This document shows, in pieces, positions 40,869 through 52,800 of a DNA stretch of 64,000 nucleotides (within the stretch, counting starts at the first letter, position 1; every line of letters begins with the position of its first letter). The position numbers and the translations under genes were made by a program. Origin of the DNA: Stenocarpella maydis (Eukaryota; Ascomycota; Sordariomycetes; Diaporthales; Diaporthaceae); assembly GCA_002270565.1 (NCBI GenBank), contig CM008199.1, positions 113,398 through 177,397 on the forward strand, written 5' to 3'. The notes under the pieces are model-generated. The model ran no database searches. It was not told the DNA's origin and saw only the letters and a list, made by a program, of their open reading frames with translations.

Positions 40869-41400
40869 AGTGCTGGATGGTGTTGCTGAGGAATTTGATT
40901 ATGCTGATTGTGCGGATACAAAAGTTGTTTGTGGTAATATAGATTGATTCGACTTGATTTGGCCTTCGAGGTGATTGATGGGGATTGACTGTGAATAAAG
41001 ATAAATGAAATAAGATGATTCGACTCCTATATATAGTTTTCGGTAGCCAAAATCACGCCAGGAGAGCTCGTAATTAAAAGTCGAGATATCTGGCTTTAAC
41101 CGAGGTATCAAAGGTAATTTGAGGTTAGGGCTAGGCATCATTAGGCAGAAAGTTTCTATGACTCATAATTGAACTATATGACATCATGATTGCCATGTGA
41201 ACTAGTCAGAAGACTAATAATCGAACCATATGACATCATGACCGTCATGTGAACTGGTCATAATATTGGAAAATGAAACAAGAGATAGATAAATAATTGA
41301 TCTTATAGGTGGATGCTACGTAACAAAAGCTTGGCTAGTGTGATAAATTCAAGCCTGCCTGATGATATATTAGGTGATAGATATGGAAACAAGTGGCGGT
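40869..41400 (-). promoter_or_regulatory. probable nuclear-type 5' flank of the aminotransferase
   Basis: The 0.5 kb before the ATG has no mitochondrial gene and is of mixed composition. It contains a direct repeat with TATGACATCATGA and CATGTGAACT in each unit (41171-41222 and 41223-41262), resembling bZIP (TGACATCA) sites. Whether anything here works in mitochondria is doubtful. It suggests that a genomic segment moved, not a processed transcript. Confidence 0.4.
41171..41262. repeat. imperfect 52-bp direct repeat
   Basis: Two units, each with GAAC(T/C)ATATGACATCATGA, a short variable core, GTCATGTGAACT(A/G)GTCA-like sequence. Confidence 0.7.
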
Positions 41401-41408
41401 GTGACGAA

Positions 41409-41490
41409 TCGAAGTGGGGGGAGAGGCCTCCTTTTCAAGGAGGCCTCTCCATGCTGACTTCTCCGTAGGTCAACCAGGCGGCTGGGATTA
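41409..41490. repeat. mitochondrial-type GC hairpins inside the nuclear-like segment
   Basis: GAGAGGCCTCC/GGAGGCCTCTC around TTTTCAA is followed by CATGCTGACTTCTCCGTAGG, the motif of the tRNA-spacer hairpins elsewhere in the window. Its presence here suggests the foreign segment has lived in this mtDNA long enough to be invaded. Confidence 0.55.
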
Positions 41491-41616
41491 CCTTGCTGTT
41501 TTTCACCACTAAGTATATTTAAGTAAGATCCCCTTCGATTTCTTCAAGGAATATCCCTGATCATTACTCAAGTTTTCTGCTCTTTTCATATATCTCTTCA
41601 GACGCTAAATCATAAT

Positions 41617-42462
41617 TTGTTTACTTATCCCTGCTGGTGGTATACAATGGCTTCTCAAGTCCAATCCAGACTTCTTTCTACTTATTTGTCTTCCTCTTCC
41701 TCTTCCTCTTCCTCTCCCCTTCTCTCTGTCCGCGACATTAAGCAGGAGGAGGGGATTAGTGAGGAGGACTGGATCATAACGGAGGATGGTGGTCCTACTT
41801 CATTTCAGCCACCTAGACCTGAAGCTCTTCTGGCGGATGGTCTTCCTCGTTCATTTCAGTCACCTTGTCGTCGATTGCGTGAACCTCTTTCTAAAGGTGG
41901 GAATAATGTTTCTTACCTTAGGATTACTGGTTGGACTAATTCTTGTTCGTTTTTAGTATAAATCTCGATCAATAGAGATACCCACCGGTATTCTAACGAT
42001 TGCTCTTGCTTTTGGTGTGAAGACGAGCGCGATACAATTCCGGAGACTCTTAATACTCCTCGTCTGCCTGCAAATCCAAGCGTTGCTCACGAATTTTCGG
42101 TCTATTGCCCTTGCTTATCATGCGATGATAGGCGCGAAGAAACGTTGGGCAGCCCCTCCACTCGTCAGCAACCGAATCCCTTTTTGGACTTGGTTCCCTG
42201 TGATTCAATCCTTGTGATTGAATCACCCGAGCTTTTGTCTCCTCCTTTACCTCCAACCTCTTTTTCCCACGATAATCCTCAGGATCGTGAGGGCTTTTCC
42301 TACGACGATGTGCGCATTGAAAACCAACCCAGCCTGGCTTCTCTTGAGTCTGCTTTGCCTATACAACCCCGATCAGCGGTTCGGGTTGCACCTGCTATTT
42401 CCGGAATAAGGATAAATCCTTCAAGGCGAGCCAAGAAAAAAGCTCTGGTTATGATTCGGTAA
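41617..42462 (+). pseudogene. unidentified nuclear-like protein with Ser run and CxCxxC motifs, one in-frame stop
   Basis: A single frame broken only by TAA 41959-41961. The first part has ATG 41647, a Ser run encoded by a TCTTCC microsatellite (about 41690-41718), then acidic and Pro-rich stretches (GISEEDWIITEDGG). The second has two Cys motifs, DCSCFWCEDERD and YCPCLSCDDRRE, about 34 residues apart, then a Pro-rich region ending RAKKKALVMIR. Base and codon use resemble the aminotransferase, not mitochondrial genes. GTATAA at 41956, CTAAC at 41994 and an AG at 42021 could mark a small spliceosomal intron, though that would change frame. I do not recognise the family. Confidence 0.45.
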
Positions 42463-42647
42463 TGTTTAGGGAAAAAGAGTAAGTTCTACCTAGTAAATCG
42501 TTCCAAAGGCGGTAAACCCTCCCCGGCTTCTGATCCCCTAGGGGATCAGAATTAAGAATTTTACTAATATTTTTTGCTAGTTGGGCAAAAATCGAGAGCA
42601 CTCCGGGGGAAATCAGGCGCAGTTAGAGACAGAAAGATGTGAGAGTT

Positions 42648-42871
42648 GATTTCACCTTCTTCAGCTGGAGCCGGTTCGGGAATTAACTAAACAGGTTATC
42701 CAAAAGCGCCGTCATTTCCAGTCGCTTATGGATATCTTAGAGCAATATGCGGTAGAACATTTTAAGGAAAATGGGTATTTTTATTTGCCTTGTTCAAGGG
42801 TGGCTTCACCACAAATTGTTTCATTACGCCGAAGGAGAAACATCTGGTGGAGATATGGAGGAAAATCCTAA
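42648..42871 (+). other. coding-like fragment downstream of the Cys-motif frame
   Basis: A frame reads LQLEPVRELTKQVIQKRR, MDILEQYAVEHFKENGYFYL, PCSRVASPQIVSLRRRR and stops at 42869-42871. Its amphipathic, non-mitochondrial look suggests more of the foreign segment. No family recognised. Two GC hairpins (GATCCCCTAGGGGATC near 42532) precede it. Confidence 0.35.
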
Positions 42872-43054
42872 GATTACGGAGTTGGGCGTTGCTTTTAAAT
42901 TTATTAGTTATACATAGTTGCACAATTTAGTAAGGCAATATTTACTTAGAACTCGATTTTTGTGATTTTGCAGCAATATCGGCTACGCCGAAAAGGGTTA
43001 AATATATTTATTTAGTGTAAAGGCCTGGCTTCGCTATGTAGAGTAAAATATCTC

Positions 43055-43110
43055 CTGCGGAGACAAACTGGATCACTGGTAGCTAGCTGAAATGCTGTTT
43101 AATTTACAAT
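43055..43110 (+). pseudogene. relic of a group I intron core upstream of cob
   Basis: ACTGGATCACTGGTAGCTAG and CTGAAATGCTGTTTAAT parallel the core of cob intron 5 at 56104-56150 (ACTGGGTCACTAATGGGTGG, CTGAAATGCTGCTTAAT). No exon or ORF is near, so it looks like a leftover from duplication or rearrangement. Confidence 0.55.
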
Positions 43111-43756
43111 TTAAATATTTCTATATATTTTTGTTATATAAGATTTATAGCACGACCAAGTCGCACTATACTATATTCAATTATAGTTTACATTTATATG
43201 TACCGGTGTTTTCTCATATATGAAATATAAACAGCTAGTCGTATTGTAAAATTAAATTTATTAGTGTACACGATTTACTTGTTTTAAAGACGGAAGTTCT
43301 CATTTAAGATTTTCCGTTATTTTTATTATATAATAAGTAAATTAAAGATTTAGTTACAGTACAAATTTAATTATTTCTGATTCCTCCCCCCCCCCCCATT
43401 TTATTTTCCGAAGGCGGGATTTATATATAAGTTTGCGATTAATAAGAAGCTTAGTTTAGGATTATTGGTATATTATTATAAGTATCCTTCGTATTCCCCT
43501 TCCTGACTTCTCCTGCCTGGCCTACGGAGGAGAAGTCAGGATGGCCAGGGTACTTCGTTGGGATTAGGAATAGTGAGTAGCGCTTCCCTCGCTATATAGG
43601 CGGCTTACCCACGTAGTGGTATAAATAAATAAAAGGTAATATGTTCAAAAATCTTATTTAATTAAATATATTTTATTAAAGGAATAAGAGGTGTTTATAT
43701 ACAAAAAAAAATTCTTTAATTAAATGTATACTATACACGATAGAGTATTATAATTA

Positions 43757-43782
43757 AAACAATCGATTTAAATCGATTGTTT
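43757..43782. repeat. perfect 26-bp palindrome before cob
   Basis: AAACAATCGATTT and its exact complement, 60 bp upstream of the cob ATG. A possible processing or regulatory hairpin; function unknown. Confidence 0.65.
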
Positions 43783-43841
43783 AAGCTGGTCTATTGGTTT
43801 AACGATCTTTATAATCTGTTAATTATAAAAAAAAATACAAA

Positions 43842-46800
43842 ATGAGAATATTAAAAAGTCATCCTTTATTAAAATTAGCTAATGGATATCTTATAGATGC
43901 TTCACAACCAAGTAATTTAAGTTACATGTGAAATTTTGGTTCATTATTAGCTGTTTGTTTAGTTATACAAATAGTAACTGGAGTAACTCTAGCTATGCAC
44001 GTGCGCTGTGATAACAGGATAATGTCGGGTGATTCAATCACATTAGTTCCTTACTCTGCTAATAGATCATCTGAATTAAGTGAGGGGGAAAGCCCTAAGC
44101 CGAACTTAGCATTTCAGCTAGAAGCGGTGGTTTACGATAAACCGATAATCGTATTAACTGCTGCAAGATCTTTCTCCTATGATGAGACTCATACTAGTCG
44201 AACAATAATAACCACTGTCCTCAAGCTAGGGGAAGCACTCGTCGGTAACAGGTGCATTAATTCCTTAGAAGATTGTAGTGCATGATCTTCTATAGAAGGA
44301 GGAATTACAGATTTTTCAACAAGAATAAGCAAGGTTATAGGTTTTGCATCTAAGGGAGATGAACGAACATTATTCCTGAGCACAGGATTGCCTAAGGGAG
44401 GCAACTCCTATCGGCAACGGAACATTGGTAGTACCTGCCTCCTAAATAATCGGAGATACGCTTCAGGTAACTCTGACGGAAAGGGAAGCAATGTAGCTTT
44501 ACTATCATTCAGAAGGTCTTACGTCTCCGGAGGAGATACGGAATTAAAGTCCAACGTAGGCTCTAAACTGAATGAACTTGCTAACAGATCTAGATCAAAT
44601 CCTAAACAAATAATCGATCGTGAACTATTCAGGTTAACCACAAGTATAGACACTTTGATATACTCTTACGAAAATATAAAGAGCAAACCCGGTAACATGA
44701 CTCCAGGGATAACTCCTGAGACACTAGACGGAATCTCCATGGAAACATTCGTTAAACTATCTAGAAGTCTTAGAGACGAAAGCTTCTCCTTCACACCGAG
44801 TAGAAGAGTACAAATCCCTAAGGCTTCTGGTGGAACTCGCCCACTTTCTGTTGCTTCCCCTCTAGACAAAATAGTTCAGGAGGCTATGAGACTGGTATTG
44901 GAGGCTGTTTTTGAGCCTCTATTTAACGACAATTCACACGGATTTAGACCGAACCGGGGTTGCCACACTGCGCTTAAAAGAGTCAGTCAAAATTTCCAAC
45001 CTGTCCAATGGGTAATAGAAGGAGACCTGGCAAAATTCTTTGACACGATTTCACACCACAAATTAATGCATTTAATAGAAAATAAGATATCGGACAGAAG
45101 ATTTACCAAGTTAATCTGGAAAGCCCTAAAAGCAGGTTACTTTGAGTTTAAAACATACAAGAGTAATATCGTTGGTACTCCTCAAGGATCCATAGTCAGC
45201 CCCATCCTAGCGAATATCTTCTTACACCAATTAGACGAGTTTGTCGACTCTCTTAAAGAAAGTTTCGATAAAGGAAAGAAAGCTCCTAGAACTAAGGAGA
45301 GCAGATATTTCGAATACCATATACTAAAAGCCAGAAAAGAAGGCGACCTAAACAGGATGCAGAAACTAATTGCCGAAAGATCGCTAGTACCAGCGATTGA
45401 CTTTGGCTCGGAGGACTTTAAAAGGCTGGTATACGTTCGTTATGCGGATGATTGAATCATTGGTATTAGAGGAACTCGAAAGGAGGCCGTTGAAATTTAC
45501 AGCAAAGTTAAAGATTTCTGTACATCTATCGACCTAAACCTAAGCGAAACTAAAACTAAATTGACTAGCTTTAATTCTGAATCTGTACTTTTTCTCGGTA
45601 CAAAGATTTCAAGGTCTAATCACGTTAGATTTAGTAGATTGGGTTCGGTAAGGAGATTGAAACGTAATAAATTGGGTATTAGAATGGAAGCACCTATGGA
45701 CCGAATAAGGAAGAAACTATCTCGGACCAGCTTTATGTCACAAGGAAAATCGGCCCCTAAGTTCTTATGACTGCATAACGAACATGACCAAATCATACTC
45801 CTATACAACGCTGTGATGAGAGGGTTTCTTAACTACTACAGCTTCGTGCACAATTACCCTAGACTCGTGAGTTACCTAGAGTTCATTCTCAAACAGTCCT
45901 GTGCCAAGCTACTGGCAACGAAGTTCAGTCTCGGAACAATGGCGAAAGTATACAAAAAGTTTGGTCCTACCTTAGCTGGACCTAAAGGAACGGCTATCTT
46001 AAAACCAAGCTATAAGACTTCCCTGAAATTCCTAGTGAAAGGATCTCCGTTGATCGGAGCCCTTTTTCAAGAGAAATCAACGGCTACCCTAGATAATCTT
46101 GAATGTAGCATATGTGGATCAACTCATAGAGTTGAGATGCACCACATCCGGGCGATGAAAAATCTTAATCCAAAGATATCATATATGGATCGGATGATGG
46201 TGAGAATCAATCGTAAGAGAATCCCTTTATGTAGAGCGTGCCATATGCTAAAACACAGGAAGAAAGAGACAACCCTTGATCGCAGAGTAAACAATTGAAA
46301 GACCTAGAGGGATTAAATATCTCCCGAATCGTTCAATTGCCCGTCTACGATATCAGGGTTGGATTCTTTAATATACCGAGTCTCGGAGTATCGACGTACC
46401 GATACATTGTAATAGGTTTAAGAGTATCCTAATCCTCAAGCAAGGTATAATATAGATTATAACAAAATCGATTTGATCGCCCATCCTAAGCAAGATTAGT
46501 AAGGTGGAGAGCCGTATGAGGGGAAACTTTCACGTACGGTTCGGGAAAGGGGTATTATCGTCCCAATCGATTTAGACTAAACTCGGCGGAACATAAACCG
46601 TCCAACACGTCGTTAACCGAGTCTTCCGCCAATAAGTCGTCTCCGACGCCTGAGCTGAATATTAGAAACTAAAGAGAAAGGATTATAGTATTCTAGTTCA
46701 CTACAATCCTAGTGTTTTAGAAGCATTTAACTCAGTTGAGCATAAATCATAATGTGCTCATTAAATCAGGCTGTATGCTGGAAGATCTTAAGATTATCTT

Positions 46801-49800
46801 ATCTTTGTATAATTTAAGAAAATCAGCAGGAAACCAATGGATATATATCCAAATAGGATCCTCAGAGACTAATACGCTTGACTACGTATTTATATTTAGA
46901 CTATGTAGATGATATAGTCCAACCTTTTCTGTAAGGAAAAGAATAATAAAGAAGGATTATCTTTTTATCCTTGACAGATAATATACATTTACTAATGTAT
47001 ATATTTGCAGAGGGTTCTAAAAATAAAATGGAGTCTAAACGCTTTTCAACTATTTATAATATCTTCTCTGTGAAAGTAAACAGCAGTCCTTTATCTTTAG
47101 TTTCGTGTTCAGTTTGCTCTAACTTGAGCACAAATAGATTAGGCTTTGCACGAAGAAACTTCTCTACTAAATTAAATGAAGGCGCAAGCTCTAAATTAAA
47201 AGTTAGTGAATAATTTCTATTCTGATTTTCAGGGTTTACAGACGGAGAAGGTAATTTTTCTATTTTCTTAGATCGTACTTATATTAGATTTAGATTTAAA
47301 ATTAATTTGCATATAGATGATTTACAAGTTCTTAATATTATTAAATCTAATTTAAATATAGGTAGAATTATAATAGAAGAAAAAAGAAGTAGTTGTGCAT
47401 TTGTAGTACAAGATTTTTCAGAGTTAAAAGATGTTTTATGCCCTATATTCCTAAATTTTCCTTTACATACTAGTAAAAAATTAGATTTCCAAGATTTTTA
47501 TACAGCTATTCTTATTAAAGCTAATAGTAAAAATGGAAATCTCTCTGATTCTGATAAAGGAAAAATTTTATCCATTAAAGATGGAATGAATTCAGGTAGA
47601 ACAATCTTTAAATATGAAACTACTAGACCTCAAATTACAATAAACCCTAATTGATTAATTGGTTTTATAGAAGCAGAAGGTACTTTTGGTATAAAAACTG
47701 GATCTTCTTTATATTTTCAAGTAGCTCAAAAATTTACAAGTCAAGATAGTTTAAATGCAATAATAACTTTCTTAACTGAATTACGTAATTTAGAGATACC
47801 TAAAGATAGCAAAATATTACCTATAAATGTTACAAGTGCTACAAATGTTAGAACAAATGTGGTATCTGTAGTAGTTAGTAACATAGATGCTTTATATTAT
47901 TATATTTTACCTTGATTAGATTCTTCTAGTTTTTTTTCACGTAAATATGTGGATTTTAAACTATGAAAATTAGCTATATTATTAAAAATAAATGGGTATT
48001 ATTATCTAGCTGAAGGTAAAAAATTATTTTTGGATATTTCAGATGTTCTTAATAAGAGATATAGTACAAGTAATAATTCATTGGATATAAATAAAGCTAT
48101 TGAAAATATATATGAAAGATATGAAAATATTTCCAAATTAGAACCTGTTTTTAATGTAAAACTTTTTATCCCTCATGCAAGTAATGCGCTTAATTTTAGA
48201 ATAGCAAATAAATCTGATAAACCTAGAGTTGTGTATATATATACAAATGATGGTTTAGTTGAAGGTTCTCCTTTTGCTTCTTTTAGTTTGGCTCAAGCTT
48301 GCAGCCGAAGGACGCCACCATTTAAATTAGGTTTATATAATTAGAGGCCAAAATTCCATTTTATATAAACAAAGAACTCTCCGTAGGCGACAATGAGGGT
48401 AATCGGATAATCATGTCTATTTTGATTATGAACTATGATAGTTTATCTGTGGTAGGTTTAGTGTCATTTAATAATGCTGACGTACAAAAGGCGGAAATTA
48501 TAAAAGAAATAAAAGGAAAAGCTGGTATTTATCGTTGGATAAATAATAACAATGGTAAAAGTTACGTAGGAAGTAGTGTCGATTTATCTAAACGTCTTTA
48601 TAGGTATTTTAGTTTAGCTCATATTATGGTCGAATCAAAAAATAGTGCTATATGTAAAGCATTAGTTAAGTATGGTTACGGTAATTTTAGTTTTGAAATC
48701 TTGGAGTATTGTGATAAGAAGGAAACTCTTATTCGAGAACAATATTATTTAGATTTATTAAAACCTGAATATAATATTTTGAAAAAAGCTGGTTCTCCAT
48801 TAGGCTTTAAGCATTCAGATGAGGCTAAAGCCAAAATGAGAGGGCCAAAAAATCGGAGTCTTGAACATATCCGAAAATTAAAAGAGCATATTGACAGATT
48901 AAATAGTCAACATTCAATAGCCATTGAAGTCTTAGATATTGAAAAAGATACTAAAATTGAGTATGCTTCCATACGTTTAACTTGTCGAGAGTTAAATTGT
49001 GCCGATGTTACGGTTAAAAATTATCTAGATAGTAATAAGCTTTTCCGAAATCGCTATATTTTTACTTCTAAAATTAATAAAAATGATTAATATTCAGTCG
49101 GAATAGTAATAATGAAATGTGATATTTCCAATATAATAGTACTACAAATTTACGTTAGTCATAATTTACCCTTTTGAATTAGTCTTAAGATAACCGTTTA
49201 GGAGATCGAACAGGATTAAAATCAAGTAGTAATACATGTAATCGTTATATAGATACTAATAGATTATATAAGGGTAAATATATTTTTTCATCTAAACCCA
49301 TAGATAGTGCGTGTAGGGATTAATGAAAATAGATAATTTTCGTGATTATGAGAGATGTAAACAATGGGTGATTAGTACGTTATTTACATGGTGCGCCATG
49401 CGACGATTGTTCAGGGAAAATGTGGGTCATCGGTTTAATCCCACACCTGTTACTAATACTAACCAATTTGCTAATAACTATTGGTTCAGGAATGCAATTA
49501 GTAGACTCCCGGGAGATCGGTCTGCCCCGAAGGAGCGGGATAATAGGAAGAGTACAAGATGAGGTTCACAAACTTGATACATCAAGACGGGCAGAATATT
49601 CCCTTCTGATCCTAAGCAGAATATGTCGGTCAGAATCTTTCATATACGGCCTGGTGCATGTAACTGGCCTAAATACCGATGTGAAAGACGTCAACTTTAT
49701 AGAGGAAAATAATTGGTGCAAGCATCTAAATACTCATCAAGCCTGAACACATAAACCATGGGAACGAACCGCCTATGCTTCGGGGATCCTCGAAAGTACG

Positions 49801-52800
49801 CGGAGTCGGAACCTTCGTAGTAGTCCCTCACAAGGGGCGAAGGGAGGTAGCCTAAGTAAGCTATACTCTTCATCAGCTCCTAAACAAATAAAAGGGACTC
49901 TAGGGCCTGACTCACCCTCGGGTGAACGTCCAACAGTTCCCGTTTCTAGCTGACTGAGGGAACGTATAGACAGTCAACCTAAAGTTGATGATAAGATCCG
50001 AAATTTAATTAGTATTATTTCAGACCCTGAATTCTTATTCGCGGCTTACGAGCTTATTAAGAGCAAAAAAGGAAATATGACTCCTGGAGTTGATAAGAAA
50101 ACTCTGGATGGAGTCGACTGGGATTTCTTCGTGACTCTTGGGAATCAAATTAAAAAGGGACAATTCGATTTTTCCACATCTCGTAGAGTGATGATCCCTA
50201 AAGCTGGTGGAGGTAAAAGACCGCTCAGCGTCGGGCCACCCAGAGACAAAATCGTCCAGAAAGCGTTGGCTTTAGTACTTGAAACCATTTACGAACCTTT
50301 ATTCCTAGACAACTCCTTTGGGTTCAGACCGAAAAGGAGTGTACATATGGCTTTAAAGGAATTGTACCTGAAAGGAGGAAGTTACGCTTGAGCAATAAAT
50401 GGAGACATCTCTCAGTGTTTCCCTTCAATTCCTCATGGAGTGATTATGGATCTTCTGGGCAAACGTATAACCTGCCATAGAACCTTAGAGCTTATACACA
50501 AATCACTGAAAGCCAAAATACGAGAGGAAAACGGTCAAGTCCATAGTTCAGACTTAGGTACCTTTCAAGGAAGTGTGGTCAGCCCGATCCTCTCTAACAT
50601 CGTGCTTCACGAGTTAGACGCTTATATGGATAAATTCAAAACTAAGTTTGAGGTTGGTAAGAGCAGGAGAGTTAACAAAAAATACCACTCGCTTAATGCT
50701 GGTCGATACAAAACGAATAACCGGGAACTAAGAGCACGTAAGCTTGCTTTAATGCTTAAGATGAATCCCAAAGACACCCAAGATCTTAATTTTAAGAGAG
50801 TCCTTTACGTTAGATATGCTGACGACTTTGTAATACTACTCATCTGCAGCCTTGAAGAGGCGTACTCGTTACGTCGAGCCCTTCGAGACTTTTTAAAAGA
50901 TAAGCTGGGATTGGAACTTAATATGGATAAAACTTCCATAGTTAACACTAAAGAAGGATTTGAATTCCTGGGAGCTTCCATAACTAGGGCCAATCAAATC
51001 ATAACCAGAACTAGTATTCGTAATCGTACCAACAATATTGTACGTAAACGTACTAACCGTAGATTAATCGTCAATGCCCCTCTGGACAAAATTATCAGTA
51101 AACTTATTAAGAACAATTTTGCGAGAAGAAACCATCTGAACAAAATATTAGCCAAAGGACGTAAAGACCTGGTTAACCACTCTCATTATGACATAATAAG
51201 GTTCTATAATTCCAGAATTACTGGACTGCTCAATTTTTATTCTTTCGCCGCAAACTACTCTTCGCTAAGGAGCATTATTTGATTGTTTACTCTTTCCTGT
51301 GCCTTAACTTTAGCGCTTAAGCATAAGCTTAAAACCGCTAGTAAGGTCTTTGGCAGATTCGGCAGATATTTAGAGGACCCGGAAACCGGCGTCGTTATAT
51401 ATCACGAGGACGTCATGAAAGTCAAACATGACTATAAAACCTCGGTTATTACTGAGACTGAGTTAGATAAAAAGCTGCAAGGTTCTCCACATGGTACCCT
51501 TACCAAGAAATTATTGGATGCCAAATGTGCGATATGTGGGTCTAACAACAAAGTTGAAATGCATCACGTACGTAAAGCCTCCGATATTAGAAGTAAGATT
51601 CGTACTGGGAATTCTACCTACCACCAATGAGTGGGTGGGTTCCTCAGAAAACAGATACCGCTGTGTAGATACCATCACTTACTCCTTCACCAGGGTCGTC
51701 TAAATCACTTAGACTTCCAAAAGATGAGTAGATGAATTGAGCCCAAGGCGCAGAGACTCTCTCCCCCAAGAGAATGACGAATAATTCTATAGGATCTTTG
51801 AATTAGATTATTGAGTGAGCAGTCTAGAGACCCGGAGCTATCGCCGTACCGATACATTGTAACGAAGGTAAGTAGGACCTTCGATCCTCAGAAGTGTTTC
51901 CAGAAGCTTAGTCCGATACCCAAAATAAAAATTTTACTTTTTTCCCGTGCCTAGAATAAGCTCTTCTACGAACGAGATTCACTCAGCTTTAGTAGTCTGG
52001 AATTACTTAGGTGGAGAGCCGTATGATGGGAAACTGTCACGTACGGTTCGGAGGGCAGGGTAACCAATCCTCTGACCCTACCTAACACTGCTTCAGCATT
52101 TTTCTTCTTAGTGTACTTACACATAGGAAGAGGTATATATTACGGATCTTACAGAGCTCCAAGAACATTAACTTGAGCTATAGGAACTATAAGTGCGCCG
52201 AAAGGGTGCGAAGTTGCAGATACATCCGGGTATCCGCTCAAAAGTGTTCGTGGTCAATTCCCCGTTGAGCGCCGCATTTTCCCGCCACTAGTTAGACCAA
52301 CAATCAACTGGATCGGTATAGCAGGGAATAAAAGCATTGTCAAGACTATCCTATTTAACGTCGAATTCATTGCAAGCGGACTTTGCAAAGGTCAGGATAA
52401 CAAACTTGATACATTGAAGTGCCATACACCTAGGGGGAATGATCTTAATAGGAGCAGTCATCATTTCTATGGAAGTCTGCCTGAGATATTATGGGCTCAG
52501 GTGGGAAACACCACTCCATACACGACTTCCAGCAGATTTAATCAGTGCAAGGACCTAAAGCAAACAGGGATTAACAACTTCACACTACTACGGGATCTAA
52601 CCGCCTCTACCGAATTTTCTTCGGTACTGCGGGGACGGAGCTTCCATACGAGAGGTAAAGTCGAAAGACTTCTCCAGAACTCAAAGGGAAGCAACCTAGA
52701 ACAGAAGCATCAAGCAACTAAAGCACTCGAGATTTCAAAGGTCTCAGGTTTAACTCCTTACAAAGTCCGTAAGGCGGGGAAACCTGCTTCCCTCGTTGCT

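Larger units (their letters stand above)
46744..49344 (+). mobile_element. group I intron 2 of cob, with LAGLIDADG and GIY-YIG genes
   Basis: Starts after CAT and ends in G before ATTATGAGA. Core pieces GGCTGTATGCTGGAAGAT, AATCAGCAGGAAACC, CCTCAGAGACTAATACG and GATATAGTCC are within the first 180 nt. It carries two endonuclease genes of different families plus a leftover HTH repeat (about 49200-49320: [18 protein letters not shown]). Confidence 0.87.

Noticed and set aside
39200..42900. Integrated mitochondrial plasmid
   Set aside because: No DNA or RNA polymerase frame and no terminal inverted repeats were seen; the aminotransferase and its codon use point to nuclear DNA.
39200..42900. Simple assembly chimera of nuclear and mitochondrial reads
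   Set aside because: Not excluded, but mitochondrial-type GC hairpins occur within the segment at 41409-41490, which makes it less likely; read mapping is needed.
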